From NCBI GenBank assembly GCA_016194585.1, contig JACQBG010000026.1, positions 89,098 to 153,097 of the forward strand: a stretch of 64,000 bases of DNA, written 5' to 3'. Shown one piece after another: positions 19,626-29,543 of the stretch. Made by a program: the position numbers and the translations under genes. Source of the stretch: Gemmatimonadota bacterium. GTDB lineage: Bacteria; Gemmatimonadota; Gemmatimonadetes; Gemmatimonadales; Gemmatimonadaceae. The first letter of the stretch is position 1; the number at the start of each line of letters is the position of its first letter. Below the pieces are notes generated by a model. The model had not been told where the DNA came from and searched no databases. It worked only from the letters and a program-made list of their open reading frames with translations.

Positions 19626-20011
19626 ACGTCGTCGACTCTTCGGGCTGGCTCGAATATTTCGCCGACGGGCCACACGCCGCGTTCTTCGCGCCAGCCATCG
19701 AGCGCACCGACCGGCTCGTCGTCCCGACACTGAGCCTGACCGAGGTCTTCAAACGCGTGCTGCAGCAGCGTGACGAGACCGCCGCGCTCGCCGCCGTGGC
19801 CGTGATGCACCAGGGCCGCGTGGTGGAACTCGACGGCGCCCTCGCCCTCGCCGCCGCGAAACTGGGCGTCGAACACCGCCTCCCGCTGGCCGACAGCGTG
19901 ATCTATGCCACGGCGCGCGCCACCAGCGCGACGCTCTGGACGCAGGATGCGGATTTCGACGGACTGCCCGGCGTGAGGTACCGCGCGGCGGAACGCCGCA
20001 AGAAGCCCTGA
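19622..20011 (+). CDS. vapC: PIN domain toxin, VapC
   Basis: MNVVDSSGWLEYFADG...LPLADSVIYATARATSATLWTQDADF; GTG start overlapping vapB stop. Confidence 0.9.
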   Translation: MNVVDSSGWLEYFADGPHAAFFAPAIERTDRLVVPTLSLTEVFKRVLQQRDETAALAAVAVMHQGRVVELDGALALAAAKLGVEHRLPLADSVIYATARATSATLWTQDADFDGLPGVRYRAAERRKKP

Positions 20012-20078
20012 TCGCCGGCACGGCACGACGAGGCGAGCTGGAGCCCGGGCGCGCCTGAGGCAAGGGCCCCGGTCGCTT

Positions 20079-21827
20079 CTACTTCTTCCTCCCTCCGATC
20101 GGCGCGCCCTGCGGCATCGCCGCGCCGTCGTGGCGCGGGTCGCTCGCGCCGAAGTGCACCCCGTCGGCGTTCGTCATCACCACCTGGCCGAACCCGAAGT
20201 CCGATCCGACGCGCGCCGGGCGCACCTGCGGCTCGTGGCCGAGCGCCTTGAGCTCCGCCACGACCGACGACGGCAGGTTCGCCTCGACGTACACGTCGCA
20301 CCCATCGAAGGTGAGCTTGGTGAAGCGGCTCGCTTCGAGCGCCTGCTTGATGTTCATCCCGAAGTCGGCGATGTCGCTCACGAACTGCGCGTGCGCCTGC
20401 GACTGGTTCCACCCGCCCATGATGCCGAAGCCGATCTTCACGTCCCCCTTCTCCATGAAGCCGGGGATGATCGTGTGCAACGGCCGCTTGCGCGGCGCGA
20501 TGGTGTTCGGCTGGCCGCGCTCGAGCGTGAACAGCCCGCCGCGGTTGTGCATCGCGAACCCGGTGCCCTTCGCGACGAGACCCGAGCCGAACGCCGAGTA
20601 GTTGCTCTGGATGAGCGAGACGATGTTGCCGTCCTGATCGACGACGGTCATGTAGATCGTCTCGCTCGCTCCCGCCTCGATGCCGGCCAGCTTCGAGGGC
20701 GTCACATGGCAGTTCGCCTTGCTCTCGTCGATCTGCGCGGCGCGCGACGCGGCGTGGTCGGCCGAGAGGAGCTGCTGCACGGGGAGCTTCGAGAAGCGCG
20801 GGTCGCCGATGTACTTGAGCAGGTCGGCATAGGCGAGCTTCTTCGCCTCGATCTCGACGTGCATCGCCTTGGCGCTCGCCCATCCGTATTGGGCGATCGG
20901 GTAGCGCGACATGATGTTGAGCATCTCGAGCGCGGCGAGCCCCTGTCCGTTCGGCGGAAGCTCGTACACCGTCCAGTCGCGGTACTTCGTCGAGAGCGGT
21001 GTCACCCACTCGGGCGTGAACTCGGCGAGATCGGCGGCGGTCATCGTGCCGCCGTTCTCCTTGATCGTCGCGAGCACCGCGGCGGCGGTGGGACCCCGGT
21101 AGAAGCCGTCGAAGCCGCCGGCCGCGATGCGCCGCAGCGAACCGGCGAGGTCCGGATTGCGGAAGAGTTCGCCGCCGCGCGGCGCATGACCGCCGGGCAC
21201 GAATGTGCTCTTGAAGGCGTCGTTCGTATACGCATAGCCCTGCGCGGCTGCCCAGATCCCGGCCGTCACCTCGGCCACCGGATATCCGTTCTGCGCGTAG
21301 TAGATCGCGGGCGCGAGCAGTTCGCGGAACGGGAGCTTGCCGAACTTCTTGTGCATCGCGTCCCAGCCTGCGACGGCCCCCGGGACGTCCACCGTGTACA
21401 CGCCACGCTGCGGCATGCGGCCGTTCGCCACCTTCGACGCCACGAACTCCGCGGTCATCCCCGTCGCCGCCCAGCCGCTCGCGTTCAGGCCGTAGAGCTT
21501 CCCAGACTTCTTCTCGTAGATGATCGCGAACAGGTCGCCGCCGATGCCGTTCATCATCGGCTCGGTGACGCCGAGCGTCGCGTTCGCCGCGATCGCCGCG
21601 TCGATGGCGTTGCCGCCACGCTCGAGGATCTGCACGCCGGCCGACGACGCCAACGGCTGACTCGTCGCGACGATGCCGAACTGCGTCGCGATCACCGAGC
21701 GGCCGGGAACGGGGAGGCCCTTACCGTAGGGAAGCTTGTTCTCGCCCACGTCCTGCGCGGTCGAGACGTGCGAAGCGCAGGCGAGCAGGGCGGCGAGCAC
21801 AAAGGCTGAGCGCTTCGACGGCGTCAC
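20079..21827 (-). CDS. ggt: Gamma-glutamyltransferase
   Basis: GGNAIDAAIAANATLGVTEPMMNGIGGDLF; nucleophile Thr in SETIYMTVVDQDGNIVSLIQS; PRKRPLHTIIP; signal peptide. Confidence 0.92.
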   Translation of the reverse strand: MTPSKRSAFVLAALLACASHVSTAQDVGENKLPYGKGLPVPGRSVIATQFGIVATSQPLASSAGVQILERGGNAIDAAIAANATLGVTEPMMNGIGGDLFAIIYEKKSGKLYGLNASGWAATGMTAEFVASKVANGRMPQRGVYTVDVPGAVAGWDAMHKKFGKLPFRELLAPAIYYAQNGYPVAEVTAGIWAAAQGYAYTNDAFKSTFVPGGHAPRGGELFRNPDLAGSLRRIAAGGFDGFYRGPTAAAVLATIKENGGTMTAADLAEFTPEWVTPLSTKYRDWTVYELPPNGQGLAALEMLNIMSRYPIAQYGWASAKAMHVEIEAKKLAYADLLKYIGDPRFSKLPVQQLLSADHAASRAAQIDESKANCHVTPSKLAGIEAGASETIYMTVVDQDGNIVSLIQSNYSAFGSGLVAKGTGFAMHNRGGLFTLERGQPNTIAPRKRPLHTIIPGFMEKGDVKIGFGIMGGWNQSQAHAQFVSDIADFGMNIKQALEASRFTKLTFDGCDVYVEANLPSSVVAELKALGHEPQVRPARVGSDFGFGQVVMTNADGVHFGASDPRHDGAAMPQGAPIGGRKK

Positions 21828-21909
21828 GGAGGTGTCCTCGGCGTACGGGATGACTCAAATTGGAGCGCGGCGGGGCGCACGGCCAGCGAGCGCGCTAACT
21901 TTCGGGGCG

Positions 21910-22335
21910 ATGACCGCCGAACGTTTCGAACTCCCGATCACCGTCCTCCCCGACGACATCGACGACCTCGGCCACGTCAACAACGTCGTGTACCTGCGCT
22001 GGATCCAGGATGTCGCCATCGCCCATTGGAGCACGGCGGCCACCCCCGAGCAGCAGGCCGAGGTCGCGTGGGTCGCTCTGCGGCACGAGATCGACTACAA
22101 GCTGCCGACGCTGCTCGGCGACGCCGTCGTCGCGCGCACCTGGGTGGGCACCGCGGACGCCTCGAAGTTCGAGCGCAACACGGAGATCGTGCGCGTGAGC
22201 GACCAGAAGGTGCTCGCCCGCGGGCGCACCATCTGGTGTCCTATCAATAGAAAGACCGGCCGGCTCACGCGAGTGAGCGAGGCGGTGCGGCAGCGCTTCT
22301 CCGTGCCGGCGCCCACTGAGCCACCGCGCGCATGA
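21910..22335 (+). CDS. Hotdog-fold acyl-CoA thioesterase (4-hydroxybenzoyl-CoA thioesterase-like)
   Basis: DIDDLGHVNNVVYLRWIQDVAIAHW. Confidence 0.85.
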   Translation: MTAERFELPITVLPDDIDDLGHVNNVVYLRWIQDVAIAHWSTAATPEQQAEVAWVALRHEIDYKLPTLLGDAVVARTWVGTADASKFERNTEIVRVSDQKVLARGRTIWCPINRKTGRLTRVSEAVRQRFSVPAPTEPPRA

Positions 22336-22357
22336 GCCGCGTCATCGCGCCACCCCG

Positions 22358-23308
22358 ATGACGCCGCCTCGAGTGACGCTCGAGCGCGTCGCGCTGGCGG
22401 CGCGCACGATCGACCCGGTGTTCCTGCGTTCGCCGCAGTTCGAATGCGAGCCCCTCAGCGACGCGCTCGGCGCGCGGCTCTCGCTCAAGATCGAGTCGGT
22501 GAACCCCATCCGCAGCTTCAAGGGGCGGGGCGCCGACTGGCTCGTGTCGCGCGCCGAGCGCGGCGCGCCGCTCGTCTGCGCGAGCGCGGGGAATTTCGGA
22601 CAGGCGATGGCGTGGGCCGGCCGCGCGCGTGGCGTGCCGGTGACGGTGTACGCCAGTGCGCACGCGAATCCGCTCAAGCTCGAACGCATGCGCCAGCTCG
22701 GCGCGACGCTCGTGCTCCACGGCGACGACTTCGACGCGGCCAAGCAGGAAGCGCGCCGCGTGGCCGCCGCGCGCGGCCACCGGTTCGTCGAGGACGGCTA
22801 CGACGTCGAGACGCTCGAGGGTGCGGGGACGATCGCGCTCGAGTGGCTGGAGCGCGCCCCGTTCCCCGACGTCCTGCTCGTGCCGCTCGGCAACGGCGCG
22901 CTGTTCAACGGCGTCGCCACGGTGGTGAAGGCGCGCCGGCCGCAGACGCGGCTGATCGCCGTGCAGGCTGCGGGCGCTCCCGCGATGGTCGAGTCGTGGC
23001 GCGCGGGACGCGTCATCGAACACGATGCACTGCACACCATCGCCGACGGCATCGGCGTGCGCGTCCCGATCCCGCAGGCGCTCGACGACCTGCGCGGACT
23101 CGCCGACGACGCGATCCTCGTGCGCGAGGCGTCGATCCTCGCCGCCATGCGGCTGCTCCACCGGCACACGGGACTCGTCGCCGAGCCTTCGGCCGCCGTC
23201 GGCGTCGCCGCACTGGTGGAGCAGGGCGCCGCGTTCCGCGGGCAGTCCGCGGGCACGATCATTTGTGGCAGCAACCTCACACCGCAGCAGATGCAGGAGT
23301 GGCTATGA
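22358..23308 (+). CDS. PLP-dependent threonine/serine dehydratase-like enzyme
   Basis: IESVNPIRSFKGRGADWLV, CASAGNFGQAMAWAGR, VPLGNGALFNG. Confidence 0.85.
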   Translation: MTPPRVTLERVALAARTIDPVFLRSPQFECEPLSDALGARLSLKIESVNPIRSFKGRGADWLVSRAERGAPLVCASAGNFGQAMAWAGRARGVPVTVYASAHANPLKLERMRQLGATLVLHGDDFDAAKQEARRVAAARGHRFVEDGYDVETLEGAGTIALEWLERAPFPDVLLVPLGNGALFNGVATVVKARRPQTRLIAVQAAGAPAMVESWRAGRVIEHDALHTIADGIGVRVPIPQALDDLRGLADDAILVREASILAAMRLLHRHTGLVAEPSAAVGVAALVEQGAAFRGQSAGTIICGSNLTPQQMQEWL

Positions 23309-23874
23309 CCCGCACGCTCGTCGCGTCGATCGAGGGTGAGTATCGTCGGTACAAGGCGCTCGCCGAGGGCGCCATGGACCAGCTCGACGAAGCCCAACTC
23401 TCGGAGCCCGGCCCCAGCCAGGGGAACTCCATCGCGACCATCTGCTGGCACGTCGCCGGCAACCTGCGCTCGCGGTTCACCGACTTCCTCACTACCGACG
23501 GCGAGAAGCCATGGCGCGCGCGTGAAGAGGAGTTCGCGGCCCGTCGCGTGACGCGCGCCGAGCTGCGCGAGAAGTGGGAAGGCGGGTGGGCCGAGCTCCT
23601 CGGTGCGCTCGGCGCGCTCGACGACACCGCCCTGAGCAGGACCGTCACTATCCGCCAGCAGCCGCTCGCCGTGCACGAGGCGCTCTTCCGGTCGCTCTCC
23701 CACGTGTCGTACCACGTGGGGCAGATCGTCTACCTCGCGCACGCGCTGCGTGGCCCGTCGTGGCGCTATCTCACCATCCCGCCGGGCGGCACCGACGCGT
23801 ACAACAAGGCACCCACCCACGAGAAGCCGGGCGCGTACGTCGAGGCCGCGAAGACGCGCCCCGACGGGGCGTGA
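23305..23874 (+). CDS. DinB superfamily / DUF1572 protein
   Basis: NSIATICWHVAGNLRSRFTDFL...SLSHVSYHVGQIVYLAHAL; ATGA overlap. Confidence 0.8.
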   Translation: MTRTLVASIEGEYRRYKALAEGAMDQLDEAQLSEPGPSQGNSIATICWHVAGNLRSRFTDFLTTDGEKPWRAREEEFAARRVTRAELREKWEGGWAELLGALGALDDTALSRTVTIRQQPLAVHEALFRSLSHVSYHVGQIVYLAHALRGPSWRYLTIPPGGTDAYNKAPTHEKPGAYVEAAKTRPDGA

Positions 23875-23974
23875 CGGGCGTCCGATTGGCGCCGCGGTCG
23901 CGCACCGTGCAGACTTCAATAGCGGTTCGCGCCGACGCGGACACCCCCGTCACCATCGACTCCGAGCCGTCACC

Positions 23975-24136
23975 GTGAAGAAACTGTTCTCGTTCATCGG
24001 CGCGACCGCCGGCGGCTACGCCGGCTGGTACCTCGGCGAACGCTTCGGTTTCTTCACCGCGTTCGTGCTGAGCATGATCGGTACGGGTATCGGGATGTAC
24101 TACGCCGTGAAGTACGCCAAGACGCATTTCGACTAG
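23975..24136 (+). CDS. Small conserved membrane protein
   Basis: MKKLFSFIGATAGGYAGWYLGERFGFFTAFVLSMIGTGIGMYYAVKYAKTHFD; GTG start. Confidence 0.65.
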   Translation: MKKLFSFIGATAGGYAGWYLGERFGFFTAFVLSMIGTGIGMYYAVKYAKTHFD

Positions 24137-24184
24137 CGGTGGGCGTGCGACGCCCTGCCGCTCCGCGCGCCGCACGCACAAGCC

Positions 24185-25222
24185 ATGGCCAACGCACCGC
24201 TCACGAGAGAGTCGCTCCGCCTGCCCGCACGCCACGCGGTGCGCGACGTCGCGCGCGGCCGGCTGCAGCGCGTGCTCGACCAGGCGGCGCGTCTCGAAGC
24301 CGCCGAGGCGGCGCTGAGCGCCGATCCGCTGATCGCCGAGCCGTACGCCGCCGACGCCGAGGCGGTGCACGACTTCCGCGTCGCGATCCGCCGGCTGCGC
24401 AGCTGGATGCGCGCCTTCCATCCGTTCCTCGAGGACACGGTCAAGCCGGCCACGGAGAAGCGCCTGCGGCGCCTCGCGCGCGTGGCCGGTCGCGCGCGCG
24501 ACCTCGAGGTACAGTCGCATTGGCTGCGCACGCTGCCGTCGAACACGCCGCCGATGGCGCTCGAGGCGGCGCGCTGGCTCCTCGCCCGCAACGACGCGGC
24601 CTACGCCGTCGCGCGCCGCAAGCTCGCCCGCGAGGTGCACGACGACCTGCCGAAGATCGCCGCGAAGCTCGGCGAGCAGCTGCGCCATTACCTCCTCGAC
24701 ATCGACGTCGACGCGCCGGCGCGCGAGCGTCCGTTCGGCGCGGTGATGGGGCCGCTGCTGCGCGAGCACCGCTCGCGCGTCAGCGCCAAGCTCACCGAGG
24801 TGAGGACGCGCGAACAGCTCGCCGCCGTGCATGCGGCGCGCATCGAGGTGAAGCGGCTGCGCTACCTGCTCGAGACGCTCGACGACGTCTCGCGCGCCGC
24901 GAAGACGCACGGCCGCCGCCTCTCGCTGCTCCAGGACGTGTTCGGCGAGCTGCACGACGCGCAGGTGCTGCAGGAGCGCGTCGCCGAACAGCTGTCGGCG
25001 AGCGCACGGCGCGGGGTGCGCGCGCGCGGAGCGCCGACTCCCGACGCGACCGGGAACGCCGCCGCGCCGGGGCGCCGCGCGTGGCTCGCCCTGCAGCGCC
25101 GCCTGGCGCGGCGGTCGAAGAGCGACGCCGGCCGCGCGTTGCGGGCCGCCCATTCGAGCGCCACCCAGCGCACGCTCGCCGCGGTCGACACCGTCGCACA
25201 GCGTCTGGAACGCGCGCGCTGA
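24185..25222 (+). CDS. CHAD domain protein
   Basis: AVHDFRVAIRRLRSWMRAFHPFL...RDLEVQSHWL...ARIEVKRLRYLLETLDDV...LLQDVFGELHDAQVL. Confidence 0.9.
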   Translation: MANAPLTRESLRLPARHAVRDVARGRLQRVLDQAARLEAAEAALSADPLIAEPYAADAEAVHDFRVAIRRLRSWMRAFHPFLEDTVKPATEKRLRRLARVAGRARDLEVQSHWLRTLPSNTPPMALEAARWLLARNDAAYAVARRKLAREVHDDLPKIAAKLGEQLRHYLLDIDVDAPARERPFGAVMGPLLREHRSRVSAKLTEVRTREQLAAVHAARIEVKRLRYLLETLDDVSRAAKTHGRRLSLLQDVFGELHDAQVLQERVAEQLSASARRGVRARGAPTPDATGNAAAPGRRAWLALQRRLARRSKSDAGRALRAAHSSATQRTLAAVDTVAQRLERAR

Positions 25223-25224
25223 CC

Positions 25225-25782
25225 ATGGCGCGTCACGTCGCGTTCCTGCGCGCCATCAACGTCGGTGGGCACGTCGTGAAGATGGACCGGCTCAAGGCGC
25301 TGTTCGAGGAACTCGGCTTCGACGCCGTCGAGACGTTCATCGCCAGCGGCAACGTGATCTTCCGCTCGAGCGCCACGGGGAGCGCGCTCGAGCGCACGAT
25401 CGAACGGCGGCTGCTCGACGCGCTCGGCTACGAAGTGCGGACGTTCGTGCGCACCGACGTCGAGGTGGCCGAGATCGCCGCGTACCAGCCGTTCACGGCG
25501 CGCGAGGTCGAGGCGGCGTGGTCGGTCAGCGTCGGCTTGCTCGCCGAACCGCTCGGCGCGTCCGCGGTCCGCGCGTTGATGGCGCTGCGTTCCGAGGTCG
25601 ACGACTTCCACGTGCGCGGCCGCGAGCTCTGGTGGAAGTGCCTGGTGGGGCAGGGCGAATCGAAGTTCTCGAACGTCGCGTTCGAGCGTGCGGTCGGGGC
25701 GGCGGCGACGTTCCGCGGGGTGAACACCGTGCGGAAGCTCGCGACGAAATACCCGCCCGGCCCGGCGAAGGGGTCGAAGTAG
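25225..25782 (+). CDS. DUF1697 domain protein
   Basis: HVAFLRAINVGGHVVKMDRLKALFEELGFDAVETFIASGNVIF. Confidence 0.92.
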   Translation: MARHVAFLRAINVGGHVVKMDRLKALFEELGFDAVETFIASGNVIFRSSATGSALERTIERRLLDALGYEVRTFVRTDVEVAEIAAYQPFTAREVEAAWSVSVGLLAEPLGASAVRALMALRSEVDDFHVRGRELWWKCLVGQGESKFSNVAFERAVGAAATFRGVNTVRKLATKYPPGPAKGSK

Positions 25783-25791
25783 CGGGGCGGC

Positions 25792-25820
25792 TTGACAGAT
25801 ATCTCAGTACTGAGTAATAT
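25792..25820 (+). promoter_or_regulatory. Promoter with operator palindrome upstream of pirin
   Basis: TTGACA (25792-25797), 17-bp spacer containing CTCAGTACTGAG (25803-25814), TAATAT (25815-25820). Confidence 0.75.
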
Positions 25821-25874
25821 ACAAGTCATGTATTCCATCTGGCCCGCGCCGACCGGCGCGGAGGAGGCCCCCCC

Positions 25875-26792
25875 ATGTCCATCCGTCCCGTCAAACGCAT
25901 CATCGACGCCCGTCCCACCATGGAAGGCGCCGGTGTGCACCTGCACCGCGGCTTCGGCTTCGGTGACACGACGGAATTCGATCCGTTCCTGCTGTTCGAC
26001 GATTTCCGCAACGAACGCCCTGAGGACTACCTCAAGGGGTTCCCGTGGCACCCGCACCGCGGCATCGAGACGATCACCTACGTGCTCGCCGGCACCGTCG
26101 CGCACGGCGACTCGCTCGGCAACACGGGCGCGCTCGGCGCCGGCGACGTGCAGTGGATGACCGCCGGCAGCGGCATCCTCCATCAGGAGATGCCGAAGGG
26201 CGACGCCACCGGGCGCATGCACGGCTTCCAGCTCTGGGCCAATCTGCCGTCGTCGCTCAAGATGACGCCGCCGCGCTACCAGGACGTGCAGGCCAAGGAC
26301 ATCCCCGTCATCATCGACGACGACGGCACCACGGTACGCGTCGTCTGCGGCGACTTCTGGGGACAGCGCGGCCCCGTCGACGGCATCGCCGCCGACCCGC
26401 GCTACCTCGACGTGTACGTGCCCCCCGGCACGCGGAAGACGCTCCCCGTGGAGACGTACCGCCACGCCTTCGCGTACGTGTTCGACGGCAAGGGGTCGTT
26501 CCGCTCCGCCTCCGCGCCGCGCGCCGTGCGCACCGAGGACGGCGACGTGACCGACACGGTGACCGACGAGGCCGGCAACCGGTCGATCGTCCTCTTCGAC
26601 AGCGGCGACGAGGTCACCGTGCAGGCGGGCGACGAAGGGATCCGTTTCCTGCTCGTCTCGGGGAAGCCGCTCGAGGAGCCGGTCGCGTGGTATGGCCCGA
26701 TCGTGATGAACACGCACGATCAACTGCGGACGGCGATCGGCGAACTCAACGCCGGCACCTTCATCAAGCATGGCGCGTCCGGGATCCGTTAG
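25875..26792 (+). CDS. Pirin family protein
   Basis: FDPFLLFDDFRNE...GFPWHPHRGIETITYVLAGTVAHGDSLGNTGALGAGDVQWMTAGSGILHQEMP. Confidence 0.95.
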   Translation: MSIRPVKRIIDARPTMEGAGVHLHRGFGFGDTTEFDPFLLFDDFRNERPEDYLKGFPWHPHRGIETITYVLAGTVAHGDSLGNTGALGAGDVQWMTAGSGILHQEMPKGDATGRMHGFQLWANLPSSLKMTPPRYQDVQAKDIPVIIDDDGTTVRVVCGDFWGQRGPVDGIAADPRYLDVYVPPGTRKTLPVETYRHAFAYVFDGKGSFRSASAPRAVRTEDGDVTDTVTDEAGNRSIVLFDSGDEVTVQAGDEGIRFLLVSGKPLEEPVAWYGPIVMNTHDQLRTAIGELNAGTFIKHGASGIR

Positions 26793-26801
26793 ATTGCACG
26801 C

Positions 26802-27464
26802 ATGACGTCGAAGCGCGGCCAGACCATCGGCGAGGAGATCGCCAACAGCATCACGCACGGCCTGGGGCTCGTCGCCGCCCTCGCCGCGGCGCCGGTGATG
26901 ATCGGCGTCGCCGCGCGCAGCAACGACCCGTGGCGCGTCGTCACGGCGAGCCTCTACGCCACCACGCTCGTGCTGCTCTACGCCGCCAGCACCGTGTACC
27001 ACGCGGTGCCGGCGGTGCGGCTGCCGAGCGCGAAGCTGCTGCTCAAGCGCCTCGACCACGCGGCGATCTACCTGCTCATCGCGGGCACGTACACCCCCTT
27101 CCTCCTCGTGAACCTGCGTGGGCCGTGGGGATGGTCGCTGTTCGGCGTCATCTGGGGGCTCGCCGCGCTCGGCATCACGCTCAAGAGCGTGTACGGCGCG
27201 CACCGCCTGCCGGCCCTCTCGACCACCGTCTACGTGGCGATGGGGTGGCTCGCCGTCATCGCCGTGAAGCCGATGTTCGAGCACGTGCCGCACGCGGCGC
27301 TGCTCTGGCTCGCCGTGGGTGGCGTCTGCTACACGCTCGGCGTCGCGTTCTACGTGTGGCACCGCCTGCGTTACCACCACGCGATCTGGCACCTCTTCGT
27401 GCTCGCCGGGAGCGCCGCGCACGCGTGGGCGGTGCTCGGCTACGTGCTCCCCGCGCGCGGCTGA
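26802..27464 (+). CDS. Hemolysin III / PAQR family membrane protein
   Basis: GEEIANSITHGLGLVAALAAAPVMI...STVYHAVP...LDHAAIYLLIAGTYTPF...HLFVLAGSAAHAWAVL. Confidence 0.92.
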   Translation: MTSKRGQTIGEEIANSITHGLGLVAALAAAPVMIGVAARSNDPWRVVTASLYATTLVLLYAASTVYHAVPAVRLPSAKLLLKRLDHAAIYLLIAGTYTPFLLVNLRGPWGWSLFGVIWGLAALGITLKSVYGAHRLPALSTTVYVAMGWLAVIAVKPMFEHVPHAALLWLAVGGVCYTLGVAFYVWHRLRYHHAIWHLFVLAGSAAHAWAVLGYVLPARG

Positions 27465-27517
27465 ACCGTCGCGACGGCGCGACGCGAGCTTCCACTCGAT
27501 CCGCCAGGGACCATGCC

Positions 27518-27991
27518 GTGACCGCCGCGGACTTCTCCTTCGCCGTCCGGCCGGCGACGCGCGACGATGCGGATATCATCGCCGCGCATCGCATGCAATT
27601 GTTCGCCGGCGAAGCCGCTGCCCCGGCGGACGCCGCGCTCGAACCGGCGAGCGAGCGCGCCGTGGTTCATCTACTCGACACGGGACGCGCCGGCGCGTGG
27701 GTCGCCGAGTCGGCGAGCGGCGAGCCGGTCGGCTCCGCGGTGCTGCTCTACGTGGACCGGTTGCCGTCGCGGGAGAATGCGTCGGCGGTGGAGGGCTACC
27801 TCGCGCAACTGCACGTCGTCGAGGGATGGCGATGGCGCGGCGTGGGGATGGCGCTGCTGCAGGCGGCGCTCGCCGATGGGCGAACACGCGCCCTCGGCCG
27901 CGTGCGGCTGCACTCGACGGGCGCGGCGCTCGGCTTCTACGCGCGCTGCGGCTTCACGCCGCGGAACAACGATCTCGAGTTGATGCTGTAG
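27518..27991 (+). CDS. GNAT N-acetyltransferase
   Basis: FAVRPATRDDADIIAAHRMQLF...LAQLHVVEGWRWRGVGMALLQAAL...GFYARCGFTPRNNDLELML; GTG start. Confidence 0.85.
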   Translation: MTAADFSFAVRPATRDDADIIAAHRMQLFAGEAAAPADAALEPASERAVVHLLDTGRAGAWVAESASGEPVGSAVLLYVDRLPSRENASAVEGYLAQLHVVEGWRWRGVGMALLQAALADGRTRALGRVRLHSTGAALGFYARCGFTPRNNDLELML

Positions 27992-28000
27992 CGCGGCGGT

Positions 28001-29041
28001 TCACTTCCGGTTCCACACCGCCGGATCCTCGCTGCCGAGCACCCACACGGAATAGCCGCGCAATCCGTACTGCTTCACGAGCGCGAGCTTGGCCTCGAAC
28101 GACCGCGCGTCCTCGATGAACACGTACTGGAACACGCCGTCCTCGTCCCAGAGCGCGAAGTAGCTCTTCTGCCGCTCGTCCCATGTCGGCGTGATGCCGC
28201 TCCGCGCGAGCACGCCCATCGCCGTGCCGTATGAGACGTCGCGTCCCGTGGTGCGCGGGCCGAGCTTCGCGTCGTACGCCGGGTACCACCAGTCGGAGTA
28301 GCTGGCGAGCCCGAGCGAGAGCTTCTGCGGCGGCACGCCCTGGGCGAGGGCGAACTTGAGCGCCCGCTCCATCCACGCGTAGCCGGCGACGGGTCCCGGG
28401 GTGGAGCCGCCGGTGTGTTGGGCGTACGTCATGTACGAGATGAAGTCGAGCGACTCGGCGAGCGCCTTCAGGTCGTAGGCGCCGCGCCAGTTGTCGAAGA
28501 TCCACGCGTGGTACGGCGTCTGCCCGGCGAGATCCCCGGTGCGCGGGACGATCGCCGCCGAGAGCGTGCAGTGCGCGGCGTGGAGCGAGTCGGCGGTCTC
28601 GCGCGTGAACGATGTGAACGCGTCCTTGTCGCCGATGTGGATGTTCTCGAAGTCGAACTGGATGCCGTCGAACCCGTTCTCGCGGCACAGCGCCGTGATG
28701 CTGCGGATGGCGCGGCGCCGTGCGTCGGGGTGCACGAGGATGCGGTGCATCGTCGGCTGGTCGAACCCGGGGTTCATGACGAGTGGGACGACCTTCACGC
28801 CCTTGGCCCGGGCGGCGTCGACGAGGCGCCGGTCGATGTAGCCCGAGACGGTTCCGGAGCTGTCGACGACGTACGTCTGTGGCGAGACGATCGAGATGCG
28901 GTCGGCGTGCGCGAGGAAGCTCTGCACGCTCTCTTCCCCTCCGGTGGCGTACCAGAGCGCTTCGGGGCGGGACTGCGCGGCCGCGCCGCGAACGGCGACG
29001 GCGAGGGCGGCGAGTCGTGCGATGCGGGGGATGTGGCGCAT
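28001..29041 (-). CDS. Secreted glycosyl hydrolase family 18-like protein
   Basis: GFDGIQFDFENIHIGDKDAFTSFTRE (DxxDxE-like), DFISYMTYAQH, LGLASYSDWWYPAYD; signal peptide. Confidence 0.85.
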   Translation of the reverse strand: MRHIPRIARLAALAVAVRGAAAQSRPEALWYATGGEESVQSFLAHADRISIVSPQTYVVDSSGTVSGYIDRRLVDAARAKGVKVVPLVMNPGFDQPTMHRILVHPDARRRAIRSITALCRENGFDGIQFDFENIHIGDKDAFTSFTRETADSLHAAHCTLSAAIVPRTGDLAGQTPYHAWIFDNWRGAYDLKALAESLDFISYMTYAQHTGGSTPGPVAGYAWMERALKFALAQGVPPQKLSLGLASYSDWWYPAYDAKLGPRTTGRDVSYGTAMGVLARSGITPTWDERQKSYFALWDEDGVFQYVFIEDARSFEAKLALVKQYGLRGYSVWVLGSEDPAVWNRK

Positions 29042-29119
29042 GGGGTTACCGCTCCTGAGGTGGGCGTCGCGACGCGTGCAAGGTGCGCGCGCGACCGCGG
29101 CGGCCGCAACCATGTTTCG

Positions 29120-29218
29120 GTGCGCGGCCTGTGTGCGGCCTGTGTGCGGCCTGTGTGCGGCCTGTGCGAGGCCGGTGCGCGGCCGGTGCGCGGCCGGTGC
29201 GTGGCTGGTGCGCGGCCG
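29120..29218 (+). repeat. Tandem repeat, nine 11-bp units (consensus GTGYGCGGCCK), left edge of structured repeat copy A
   Basis: gtgcgcggcct gtgtgcggcct x3 gtgcgaggccg gtgcgcggccg x2 gtgcgtggctg gtgcgcggccg. Confidence 0.9.
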
Positions 29219-29470
29219 GTCGGGCACGGCACGCTCGCTTCGTCGGGCCGGCGGCTTACACGCCACGAGCCTCGCGCCTGCTCGGCGCGAGTCTCTCGCT
29301 ACGCCGCAGGCCCGCCTGCGCGAGCGAGCCGCGCCCTCCCTGCGGCGATCCGCGCGGGGCGGGCGCCCAGCTCCGCGCGCGATTCAGGGCTCGACGCGAA
29401 GGCCCCCGCGGTAGGCGCTCGCAGTGAGGACGCCGGACGCGGGGGCCTTCGTGTCGACGCCCGGGTCCGC
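29208..29470 (+). repeat. Structured dispersed repeat, copy A
   Basis: Shares ggcttacacgccacgagcctcgcgcctgctcggcgcgagtctctcgctacgccgc and the GGCCCCCGCG...CGCGGGGGCC hairpin with the copies at 49.3, 50.7 and 63.8 kb. Confidence 0.92.
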
Positions 29471-29543
29471 CGGCACATCGCCACGGCGGGCCGACCCATG
29501 GTGCGCAGAGAATAACCATTAAACTGGTGCCCCTGTCGCAATT

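Noticed and set aside
29120-29218. Possible CRISPR array
   Set aside because: Units are 11 bp and contiguous with no spacers; no cas genes in the window
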